Source: Candidatus Sulfopaludibacter sp.
Lineage (GTDB): Bacteria > Acidobacteriota > Terriglobia > Bryobacterales > Bryobacteraceae
Assembly: GCA_031292755.1 (NCBI GenBank)
Contig: JARLGM010000049.1
Coordinates: forward strand, 1-38,751
DNA: 38,751 nucleotides
Reading direction: 5' to 3'
Part shown: positions 8,588-16,222 of the stretch, in pieces
How positions within the stretch are numbered: the stretch's first letter is position 1
Layout: every line of letters starts with the position of its first letter
Notes under the pieces: model-generated
The model's database searches: none
The model's input: the letters and a program-made list of their open reading frames with translations, nothing else
What the model was told of the DNA's origin: nothing
Made by a program: the position numbers and the translations under genes

Positions 8588-11500
8588 TTGTCTAAATTGA
8601 CGTTCGTCGGTTTCACGCTGGCTGCGCTGGCGTCCCTCTCGCAGGCGCAATCGCCGGATGCTCGGCTTTATTCCGAAATGCACTGGCGCTCCATTGGGCC
8701 TCCGCGGGCAGGTCGCGCCCGGGCGCTGTCCGGCGTGCCCAGCCAGCCGAACGTCTTTTACATCGGTTTCGATAACGGAGGGGTGTGGCGGTCCACGGAT
8801 TACGGTTCCACGTGGACTCCGCTGTTCGACAGCCAGCCAACGGGATCGATCGGCGCAATCGCCGTGGCGCCTTCGAATCCCGACGTAATTTACGTGGGCA
8901 GCGGCGCGGGTATCATCCGCCCGGACCTGGCCGTGGGCGATGGCATGTACAAATCCACCGACGCCGGCAAGACGTGGACGCACCTGGGGCTGCGCGATTC
9001 GCAAATGATCGCCCATATCGACGTGGACCCGAAGAATCCGAATCGTTTGTTTGTAGCGGCGCTGGGACACCCGTACGGTCCCAATCCGGAACGCGGCATC
9101 TTCCGCTCGACCGATGGCGGCGCCACGTTCGAAAAGGTTTTGTATAAGGACGAATACGTAAGCGGCGACGACGTCCGTATCGATCCTGGCGATCCAAACA
9201 CCGTCTATGCTGCGCTGTGGCAGCAGCAGCAGGGATTCTACGAGAACGGCGCGTTTGGCGGAAACGATGGCGGCATCTTCAAGTCTACCGACGGCGGCGC
9301 CACGTGGAAGCAACTGACTACCGGGCTACCGCCGATCCTGCAGGCAAACCTGGCTATCGCCCCCAGCAATCCCAAAATCATTTACGCCATGGTGGCGGCG
9401 GGCAGCGGGGGCGGCGGTCGTGGGGCCGAGACCCCTGCTGCCGGAGGACGCGGCGGCGGGCGGGGAGGACGCGGGGGCGGCGGCGCGATCGGCTTTTACA
9501 AGAGCACCGATGGCGGGGAACACTGGTTTCTGGCCACAGAAGATCCGCGCATCACCGAAACCGGGTCGCAGCGCCATCCACCGGACAACCGGCCGCTGGC
9601 GCGCATCGGCGGCGGCGACCTGCCGACCATCACCGTAGACCCGAAAGACGATCGCGTAGTCTACAGTTGCTCGACCGTCTTCTGGCGCACCGAGGATGGC
9701 GGTCTCACCTGGGCGGCCGTGCGCGGCGCGCCCGGCGGTGACGACTATCAGAAGAGCTGGATCAATCCCAACAATCCGAACATCCTCCTGGTGGTGAGCG
9801 ATCAGGGCGGCGTCGTGTCGGCCAATCGCGGCGAATCGTGGAGCAACTGGTACACCCAGCCGACGGCGGCGATGTATCACGTGACGGCCGATAATGCATT
9901 CCCGTATCGTTTGTGCAGCGGGCAGCAGGACTCTGGCTCCGCCTGCGTGGATAGCCGCGGCATGGACGGCGAAATTACGTTTCACGACTGGCACCCGGTA
10001 GGCATCGAAGAGTACGGCGAAGCGGCACCCGATCCGAAGAACCCCGACCTGGTTTACGGCGGCAAAGTGACCGTATACAACCGGGTCACAGCCCAGAAGG
10101 AGAATGTGGGACCGGGCGGCGGGCGCGGCGCGGGCCGTGGAGCGGCGGCGCCTTCGAACGAACCACCCGCGCGCACGGTGCGCACGCAGCCGCTGATCTG
10201 GTCGCCGAAAGATCCCAATGTGCTGTTCTACGCAACAGCCGGAGTTTGGAAAACGAGCAACGCCGGCCATAGCTGGACGGCCATCAGCGGCGACCTCACA
10301 AGGCAGACGTGGCCCGTTCCGGCCAACGCCGGCAAGTATGGCTCGACCGTCATTCCGGCGCCGCAGGGGTCCGTTACCGCCCTGGCGCCTTCGCCCCTGG
10401 ATGTCAGTGTGTTGTGGGCGGGCACCGGGGATGGGCTGGTGCAACTTACCACGAACGGCGGCGTCAAGTGGACAGATGTCACTCCGCCCGGGATCAAGCC
10501 CTGGACCCGCATCTTCAATATGGAGGCGGGCCACTTCGATACGAAGACGGCGTATGCGGCGGCGAATACCCTGCGGCTCGACGACATGAATCCGCATTTC
10601 TGGCGCACGCACGATGGCGGCAAGACGTGGACCGAGATCGATAGCGGCATCGCGGGAGGCGCAGTCAGCAATTCCATCCGTGAAGACCCCCGCAAGAAGG
10701 GACTGCTGTACGCCGCCACCGATGCCCAGATCTGGGTCTCGTTCGACGATGGCGATAACTGGCATTCCCTGCGGCTGAACATGCCCGCCATCAGCGTGCG
10801 CGATATCGAAGTCAAGGATGACGCCACGTGCATGTGCGCAGACTTGGTGGCCGGGACGCACGGGCGCGGCTTCTGGATTCTCGACGACGTGACGCCGCTG
10901 CGCCAGGCGGCGGAGGCTGCCGCCGCAACCAACGCTTATCTGTTCAAACCGGCGACGGGCATCCGGATCCGCTTCGGCACCAACGATCCCACACCCTGGC
11001 CGCCGGAAGTGCAAGCGGGCGAAAATCCGCCCCCCGGCGCGCTGGTGGATTATTACCTGCCCAGTGACGCCGGTGAGGTGAAGCTGGAAGTGCTCAACGG
11101 AGCGGGCAAGGTGATCCGCACGTATTCCAGTAACGATCCGGTGCGGCGCCCGGACCCGGCGACGGATCCGGAAGCCTACAACCGGCTTTGCCAACAAACC
11201 CCGACTGCGCCGGACTGCAATCTTCCGCTGTACTGGCCTGCGCCGCCTCAGGTCCTGAAGACCACCGCGGGCATGCATCGCTTCAGTTGGGATATGCACT
11301 ACGATCCCATTCCCGGCGGCGGAGGGGGAGGACGCGGGGGCGGAGGAGCAAACGGCGCGGTGCCGCATCGCACTTACCCCGGCGTAAATTCGCCATGGGT
11401 AGCCCCGGGGACTTACACCGTACGGCTGACCGCCGACGGGAAGAGCATGAGCCAGCCCATCGTTGTCAAGATGGATCCTCGCGTGAAGATCACGCCGGAG

Positions 11501-11932
11501 GTGCAACAGATCTTCACGCTCACCACGCAGGCGGAGGATCGTGTCAGAACGGCGGGCGCTGCTTATACGGAGGCGCGTGAACTGCTGGCGAAGGTGAAGG
11601 CCAAACCGCAATCGGCTGCCAACGATGCGCTGGTAAAGCAGCTTTTGGATATCGCGCCGGAAGAGGTTCCGGCGCCGGCCAGCGGTGGACGAGGCGGGCG
11701 AGGCGGCGGATTTGGCGCGCCGGCAGAACCGCCCGCGCCGCCGACCCTGGCCAATATTGGCTCTCAAATGGTCGGGGCGGTGCAGGCTATGCAAGGCTCC
11801 GAAATGCCGCCCACCGCGGCGGAACTACACGCGTGCAGCCAGCAGGAAGCGGCCTACAACACCCTGATGGCTAAGTGGTCCACGCTGAAAGCTAAGGCGA
11901 GCGGGGCCCCTGCGCCGGCGGCGGCCAAATAA
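8588..11932 (+). CDS. Large secreted BNR/Asp-box (sortilin-like) beta-propeller protein
   Basis: About 1,114 residues. The N-terminus (LSKLTFVGFTLAALASLSQAQS) is a signal peptide. Between roughly residues 65 and 725 there are about ten Asp-box/BNR motifs of the S-x-D-x-G-x-x-W type, for example STDYGSTW, STDAGKTW, STDGGATF, STDGGATW, TEDGGLTW, TSNAGHSW, TTNGGVKW, THDGGKTW and SFDDGDNW. Such repeats build one or two beta-propellers, as in sortilin/VPS10 and sialidases. The family is often auto-labelled glycosyl hydrolase, but no catalytic residues can be assigned. The C-terminal third has a beta-sandwich-like region ending in a helical Ala-rich tail. Three Gly/Arg-rich inserts (near 9,400-9,490, 10,110-10,150 and 11,310-11,360), plus another at 11,680-11,720, interrupt the fold. 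Probably extracellular. Confidence 0.82.
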   Translation: MSKLTFVGFTLAALASLSQAQSPDARLYSEMHWRSIGPPRAGRARALSGVPSQPNVFYIGFDNGGVWRSTDYGSTWTPLFDSQPTGSIGAIAVAPSNPDVIYVGSGAGIIRPDLAVGDGMYKSTDAGKTWTHLGLRDSQMIAHIDVDPKNPNRLFVAALGHPYGPNPERGIFRSTDGGATFEKVLYKDEYVSGDDVRIDPGDPNTVYAALWQQQQGFYENGAFGGNDGGIFKSTDGGATWKQLTTGLPPILQANLAIAPSNPKIIYAMVAAGSGGGGRGAETPAAGGRGGGRGGRGGGGAIGFYKSTDGGEHWFLATEDPRITETGSQRHPPDNRPLARIGGGDLPTITVDPKDDRVVYSCSTVFWRTEDGGLTWAAVRGAPGGDDYQKSWINPNNPNILLVVSDQGGVVSANRGESWSNWYTQPTAAMYHVTADNAFPYRLCSGQQDSGSACVDSRGMDGEITFHDWHPVGIEEYGEAAPDPKNPDLVYGGKVTVYNRVTAQKENVGPGGGRGAGRGAAAPSNEPPARTVRTQPLIWSPKDPNVLFYATAGVWKTSNAGHSWTAISGDLTRQTWPVPANAGKYGSTVIPAPQGSVTALAPSPLDVSVLWAGTGDGLVQLTTNGGVKWTDVTPPGIKPWTRIFNMEAGHFDTKTAYAAANTLRLDDMNPHFWRTHDGGKTWTEIDSGIAGGAVSNSIREDPRKKGLLYAATDAQIWVSFDDGDNWHSLRLNMPAISVRDIEVKDDATCMCADLVAGTHGRGFWILDDVTPLRQAAEAAAATNAYLFKPATGIRIRFGTNDPTPWPPEVQAGENPPPGALVDYYLPSDAGEVKLEVLNGAGKVIRTYSSNDPVRRPDPATDPEAYNRLCQQTPTAPDCNLPLYWPAPPQVLKTTAGMHRFSWDMHYDPIPGGGGGGRGGGGANGAVPHRTYPGVNSPWVAPGTYTVRLTADGKSMSQPIVVKMDPRVKITPEVQQIFTLTTQAEDRVRTAGAAYTEARELLAKVKAKPQSAANDALVKQLLDIAPEEVPAPASGGRGGRGGGFGAPAEPPAPPTLANIGSQMVGAVQAMQGSEMPPTAAELHACSQQEAAYNTLMAKWSTLKAKASGAPAPAAAK

Positions 11933-11956
11933 CAGTAGCCACCTGCCACGCTCGGG

Positions 11957-11994
11957 GGCGCTCCGGCGGATCTCGACATCCCGGACGGAGCGCC
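11957..11994. terminator. GC-rich hairpin in the gap after the propeller gene
   Basis: GGCGCTCCG (11957-11965) and CGGAGCGCC (11986-11994) are perfect 9-bp inverted repeats around a 20-nt loop, 25 nt after the stop of the propeller gene. There is no T-run, so it is at best a weak or factor-assisted terminator, or a structural element ahead of the next operon. The rest of the 146-nt gap holds nothing else I can identify. Confidence 0.35.
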
Positions 11995-12078
11995 GGGAGT
12001 GATCGATGGCGTCAGCAATGCGTGCCGGGGCAAAAGCCTGGCACCGGTTCGCGGCTTGTGGCACACTGAATCTACTCC

Positions 12079-13224
12079 ATGTTGCCTGAGCCGGAAATCC
12101 AGAAGTTTCGCACGCGCTTTCCCATCCTCCAACAAAGGATCTATCTCTATAACTGTTCGCAGGGCGCGCTCAGCGATGCCGTCGATGGCGCTATTCGGGA
12201 GTATGCCGCCAGTTGGCGCACCTCCGCCGCGCCGTGGGACGAATGGGTCGGCGTGTACGAGGCCCTGCGCTCGGAGTTTGCGCGCTTTATCCACGCGTCG
12301 CCGGAAGAGGTGGCGATCGTTTTCAGCGCATCGGCCGGCATCAACCCCATCGCCAGCGCGCTCTCCTTCACGCAGCGCAACCGGGTGGTGATGAGCGAAT
12401 ATGAATTCCCCACTATGGGCCACATCTGGCTGGCGCAGCAGCCGCGCGGCGCGCAGGTGCAGTTTCTGAACGGCATCGGAAACGCCGTGCCCGCGGAGTG
12501 CTACCGCGCCGCCATCGATGAGCGCACCGCCATCGTGCCGCTGACGCAGGTTTCTTTTTTGAACGGGTTCCGCTCCGATGTTGCCGCGGTCACGCGCATC
12601 GCCCACGATCATGGCGCGCTGGTTTTCCTGGATGCCTACCAGGACTGCGGCACGCGCCCGGTGGACGTCAAAGCGCTGGACGTGGATTTTTTCGTTACCG
12701 GCGCTCTCAAGTACCTGTTGGGACCGCCCGGCATCGCGTTCCTCTACGTGCGGCGCGAGCTCATCGAATCGCTCACGCCCACCATGACCAGTTGGATGTC
12801 GCAACGCGACGTCTTCGCGTTTCGCACCACCCACCTGGACCCCTCGCCACACGCCCGCCGCTTCGAATGCGGCACCCCGGCCATCCCCAACATCTACCTG
12901 GCGCGCGCCGCCCTGCAACTGCTTGCCGGTGTGGGTATGGAGAATGTGGCGGCGCAAATCGAACAACTCAGCCGCGCGTTTCTCGCCGGAGCGACAGCCC
13001 TCGGCATCGCCGCCAAGACGTCCGCCGATACCGTCGGACCGCTCATAGTGCTGCGCTCTACCGATTCCGCCGCGGTGGTGGCGAAGCTGGCCGCGCGGAG
13101 CATTCTCACCTCCGCGAGGCTCGATGGCGTGCGCTTCGCCTTCCATGTCTATAACACCATGGACGACGTGGATACCGCGCTCGGCGCCTTGAAGGACAAT
13201 CTGGAGCTGATGGTGCGCGCATGA
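12079..13224 (+). CDS. Class V PLP-dependent aminotransferase-fold enzyme
   Basis: A 381-residue fold-type I PLP enzyme of the class V group (NifS/kynureninase/isopenicillin-N-epimerase-like). The PLP-binding Asp is in VFLDAYQDCG (D185, with Q188) and the Schiff-base lysine is K211 in FFVTGALKYLLGPPGIAF. The aromatic-ring contact region is SASAGINPIASAL (83-95), and RRFECGTPAIPNIY carries the usual GTP segment. The exact reaction cannot be read from sequence. Its neighbours (amino acid permease, cyclase-family hydrolase, indolepyruvate oxidoreductase) suggest amino acid breakdown, and a kynureninase-like activity is one possibility. It is first in a tightly packed operon. Its stop overlaps the permease start (ATGA). 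Confidence 0.82.
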   Translation: MLPEPEIQKFRTRFPILQQRIYLYNCSQGALSDAVDGAIREYAASWRTSAAPWDEWVGVYEALRSEFARFIHASPEEVAIVFSASAGINPIASALSFTQRNRVVMSEYEFPTMGHIWLAQQPRGAQVQFLNGIGNAVPAECYRAAIDERTAIVPLTQVSFLNGFRSDVAAVTRIAHDHGALVFLDAYQDCGTRPVDVKALDVDFFVTGALKYLLGPPGIAFLYVRRELIESLTPTMTSWMSQRDVFAFRTTHLDPSPHARRFECGTPAIPNIYLARAALQLLAGVGMENVAAQIEQLSRAFLAGATALGIAAKTSADTVGPLIVLRSTDSAAVVAKLAARSILTSARLDGVRFAFHVYNTMDDVDTALGALKDNLELMVRA

Positions 13225-14597
13225 AAGGCGCCGCTATCGAGCAGGGCGAGCAGCTCTCGCGCCAGCTCAGCGCGGCGCAATTAAGCATGATCGCCATCGG
13301 CGGCGCGATCGGCACCGGCCTGTTCCTGGGCAGTTCCCTGGCCGTCCACACGGCGGGACCGGGCGTGATCCTGAGTTACCTCATCGGAGCGGCCATCACC
13401 CTGATTTTCATGGGGGCGCTTTCGGAGATGGCGGTGGCGCATCCCACGGCCGGCTCATTTGGAGTCTATGCGGAGCTCTACCTCAACGCGTGGGCCGGCT
13501 TTACGGTGCGCTACACGTATTGGGCGGCGCAATGCATCGCCATCGGCGGCGAAGCCACAGCCATCGCCATCTACTGCCAGTGGTGGTTCCCCGCCACGCC
13601 GAAATGGGTCTGGGTTTTGGGATTCGCCGTCGGACTGCTCTATGTGAACGCGCGTAGCGTGGGCAGCTTCGGCAGCTTCGAATACTGGTTCGCCATGATC
13701 AAGGTGGTGGCCATCGTACTGTTCATCGTGCTGGGAGCGGCGCTGATCGCCGGCGCCGGACCACGCCCCGCCATCGGCCTCTCCAACCTGACCAGCCACG
13801 GCGGATTCCTGGCCACGGGCTGGCGCGGCGTGTGGATGGCGATGGTGTTTGTGATCTTCAGCTATTTGGGAACGGAGGTGGTGGCGGTCACCGCCGGGGA
13901 AGCGCGCGATCCCCAGACGGCTGTTCCGCGCGCCATGCGCAATATGGTGGGACGGCTCATCGTCTTTTATCTGGGCGCGATCGTGGTGCTGATAGCGATT
14001 GTGCCGTGGAACCACATCCAGCCGGGCGCGGACGTCACCGCCAGCCCGTTCGTCAAGGTGTTTCAGTTGATCGGCGTTCCCGCCGCGGCGCACGTGGTCA
14101 ACTTCGTGGTGATCACCGCGGCCGCTTCCAGCATGAACTGCAACCTTTACCTGGTAAGCCGCATGATGTTTTCCCTGGCGCGCGGCGGATATGCTCCGGC
14201 GGCGTTCGGCCGCGTCTCGGCGCGCGGCACGCCGGTCCCCGCGCTGCTGGTTTCCGCCGCTGGCCTAGGGATTGCGATCCTGGTGGCGTTCCTCTTTCCC
14301 GATAGCGCCTTCGTGTATCTGTTCGGTGTCTCTTTGTTCGGCGGGCTCTACGCGTGGCTTATGATCTTCGTCACACACCTGGCGTTTCGCCCTCGCTGGG
14401 AAGCCGCTGGCCACGCGCGCCACCTGCCTGTGCGCCTCATCGGATATCCTTATACCTCGCTGCTGGGGGCGGCGGCCATCGCGGCCATCCTGGCGACCAC
14501 GTGGTGGGTGGAAGGCATGCGCGTTACCCTGATTGCAGGGGTGCCGTGGCTGGTAATCCTCACCGGCGCCTATTTCTGGAACAGGAGCGTACGGTGA
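13221..14597 (+). CDS. APC-superfamily amino acid permease
   Basis: A 458-residue, twelve-helix transporter of the AAT group (AroP/GabP/LysP type). The first membrane helix contains the substrate-binding GGAIGTGLFLGSS motif (residues 28-40), followed by GPGVILSYLIGAAITL and the family motif MAVAHPTAGSFGVYAE. It likely imports an amino acid by proton symport; the side-chain specificity cannot be told. ATG at 13221 overlaps the stop of the class V enzyme by 4 nt, and its own stop overlaps the GTG of the next gene. It is therefore co-translated in the middle of the operon and probably feeds the enzymes encoded around it. Confidence 0.88.
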   Translation: MKGAAIEQGEQLSRQLSAAQLSMIAIGGAIGTGLFLGSSLAVHTAGPGVILSYLIGAAITLIFMGALSEMAVAHPTAGSFGVYAELYLNAWAGFTVRYTYWAAQCIAIGGEATAIAIYCQWWFPATPKWVWVLGFAVGLLYVNARSVGSFGSFEYWFAMIKVVAIVLFIVLGAALIAGAGPRPAIGLSNLTSHGGFLATGWRGVWMAMVFVIFSYLGTEVVAVTAGEARDPQTAVPRAMRNMVGRLIVFYLGAIVVLIAIVPWNHIQPGADVTASPFVKVFQLIGVPAAAHVVNFVVITAAASSMNCNLYLVSRMMFSLARGGYAPAAFGRVSARGTPVPALLVSAAGLGIAILVAFLFPDSAFVYLFGVSLFGGLYAWLMIFVTHLAFRPRWEAAGHARHLPVRLIGYPYTSLLGAAAIAAILATTWWVEGMRVTLIAGVPWLVILTGAYFWNRSVR

Positions 14598-15445
14598 CCA
14601 GGCTGGCCTTCTGCTTCCTCGCTGCGGCGCTGGCGCGCGGGCAACAGTTCGAAGCGGTTTCCGTTAAGCCGGTAGCGCCGGGAGGTGAACAACGCATCGC
14701 CGGAGGCCCGGGAACGTCCAGCCCCGGCCAGATCGTCTATCTCGGTCAGAGCCTCAGAACCCTGGTCTTCCTGGCGTATCGCCTCCAGTTCTATCAACTG
14801 ACCACCCCGGCATGGATGGACCAGGCGAACTTCGACGTGGTGGCCAAAGTCCCGCCCGGGGCTACTCCGAACGACTTGCGCGTGATGCTGCAAAATCTGC
14901 TGGCTGAACGATTCGCGCTGAAGGTCCATCGCGAATCGCGCGCGGCGGCGGGCTATGTCCTGCGCCCGGGTAAGGGCGGGCTCAGGCTGAAGGCGTCCCC
15001 GCCGCTGTCGCCGGATGCCGACACCGGATTCCCCAGTCGATTCGACGTGGACAAGGATGGCTTCCTGGTGCTGCCGCCGGGCGTCGCGAACATGATCACC
15101 TTCCCTACCGGCAGCGGCATCTCGCGCACGACTGGCGGGCGGCAGAGCATGGCCGCGTTATGCACCTGGCTGGGCCGCCAGTTGCAGCAGCCCGTGCAGG
15201 ACGAAACGGGGCTCGCCGGCCTTTATGACTTTCGCCTGGCCTTCGCCACCGACAGCGTCACGCCGTTGGGCCGCCCCCGGTTCAACGACGCCGCCACAGG
15301 GACGGACGAACTGCGGGCTTCCGACCCGGCACCGACGCTCCCGCAGGCGGTCGAAGCGCAACTGGGTCTCAAGCTGGAGTTGCGGAACCTTCCGGTCGAC
15401 TATCTCGTCATCGATCACATCGAAAGGAAGCCAATTGAAAACTGA
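14594..15445 (+). CDS. TIGR03435 family protein (Solibacter-type, unknown function)
   Basis: 283 residues. The features match TIGR03435, a family strongly expanded in Candidatus Solibacter: a short export signal (TRLAFCFLAAALARGQQ), then FEAVSVKP, the mid-protein NDLRVMLQNLLAERFALKVHRE block, a GRQSMAALCTWLG segment and the terminal GLYDFRLAFAT ... LGLKLELRNLPVDYLVIDHIERKP. The function of the family is unknown. GTG at 14594 forms a GTGA overlap with the permease stop, which fixes the start; the open frame further upstream is the shadow of the permease gene. Its position inside a catabolic operon, coupled at both ends, is unusual for a family mostly seen as scattered single genes. Confidence 0.85.
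   Translation: MTRLAFCFLAAALARGQQFEAVSVKPVAPGGEQRIAGGPGTSSPGQIVYLGQSLRTLVFLAYRLQFYQLTTPAWMDQANFDVVAKVPPGATPNDLRVMLQNLLAERFALKVHRESRAAAGYVLRPGKGGLRLKASPPLSPDADTGFPSRFDVDKDGFLVLPPGVANMITFPTGSGISRTTGGRQSMAALCTWLGRQLQQPVQDETGLAGLYDFRLAFATDSVTPLGRPRFNDAATGTDELRASDPAPTLPQAVEAQLGLKLELRNLPVDYLVIDHIERKPIEN
15423..15430 (+). promoter_or_regulatory. Ribosome binding site supporting the TTG start of the cyclase gene
   Basis: AAAGGAAG lies 4 nt before TTG at 15435 (about 6 nt from its GGA core). The alternative ATG at 15453 would be 22 nt away, so the TTG is preferred. Confidence 0.5.
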
Positions 15446-16211
15446 TATCCTGATGCAATTCGCGCAGGCGCTGGCCGGCGGCGCCATTCGGGTCATCGAC
15501 CTCAGCCAGGCGCTGGACAGCGACACCGCCATCATCCAGCTTCCGCCCGAATTCGGCCGGACCTGGCCCTTCCGGCTGGAAGAGATCTCGCGGTACGATG
15601 CGCGCGGCCCCGCCTGGTACTGGAACAACTTCTCCTGCGGGGAGCACACCGGCACGCATTTCGATGCGCCGGTCCACTGGGTGAGCGGCAAAGACCATGC
15701 GGGCAACGCCACGGATTCCATCCCGGTGGAGAAGTTCATCGCGCCGGCCTGCGTAATCGACGTGTCGCGCGAAGCCGCGGAGGACGCCGATTTCCTGCTC
15801 ACCCCGCGGCGCGTGGAAGCTTGGGAGGCCGAGCACGGCCGCATCGACGCCGGCTCCTGGCTGCTCATGCGCACGGATTGGTCCCGGCGCCGCGGTCCCC
15901 AGTTCGCCAACATGAAAGAGGATGGGTCGCACGTCCCCGGCCCACATCCCGACTTGGTGCCATTCCTGGCACGCGAGCGCGACGTGATCGGCTTCGGCTC
16001 CGAAGGCGTCGGCACCGATGCCGGTCAGGCCTTCCGTTTCGATCCGCCCTTCCCCTGCCACAGCATCATGCACGGAAGCAACAAATTCGGCCTGGCCAGT
16101 CTGACAAACCTGGATCGACTTCCACCGAAGGGGGCGATTCTGCTTACCACGCCGCTCAAGATTGTGAACGGATCGGGAAGCCCCTGCCGCGTCCTCGCGC
16201 TGGTGGGATAA
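15435..16211 (+). CDS. Cyclase-family metal-dependent hydrolase (kynurenine formamidase-like)
   Basis: 258 residues from TTG at 15435. The family signature H-x-GTH-x-D-x-P-x-H is present as GEHTGTHFDAPVHW (about residues 70-83), giving the zinc/manganese ligands. Other landmarks are the N-terminal VIDLSQALDSDTAI, the central GSWLLMRTDWS and the late GFGSEGVGTDAG. Members hydrolyse formyl-kynurenine, cyclic imides or related amides. The operon setting with a class V PLP enzyme makes a formylkynurenine-type or similar aromatic amino acid step plausible but unproven. The start overlaps the end of the TIGR03435 gene by 11 nt. The iorA-like gene follows after 11 nt. Confidence 0.83.
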   Translation: MKTDILMQFAQALAGGAIRVIDLSQALDSDTAIIQLPPEFGRTWPFRLEEISRYDARGPAWYWNNFSCGEHTGTHFDAPVHWVSGKDHAGNATDSIPVEKFIAPACVIDVSREAAEDADFLLTPRRVEAWEAEHGRIDAGSWLLMRTDWSRRRGPQFANMKEDGSHVPGPHPDLVPFLARERDVIGFGSEGVGTDAGQAFRFDPPFPCHSIMHGSNKFGLASLTNLDRLPPKGAILLTTPLKIVNGSGSPCRVLALVG

Positions 16212-16222
16212 GCTAGGTAGCC

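Noticed and set aside
9400..9490. Short GC-rich tandem-like repeat considered as a CRISPR-like or minisatellite array
   Set aside because: It is codon repetition for Gly/Arg inside an open frame, with no spacer structure.
9326..11794. An 822-codon open frame on the minus strand opposite the Asp-box protein gene
   Set aside because: It is Arg/His-rich without any domain and lies wholly antisense to a gene with strong repeat motifs. Long antisense frames are expected at this GC content.
11854..13146. A 430-codon minus-strand frame opposite the class V PLP enzyme gene
   Set aside because: It has no recognisable motif, and the plus-strand frame has the PLP lysine and ring-binding Asp.
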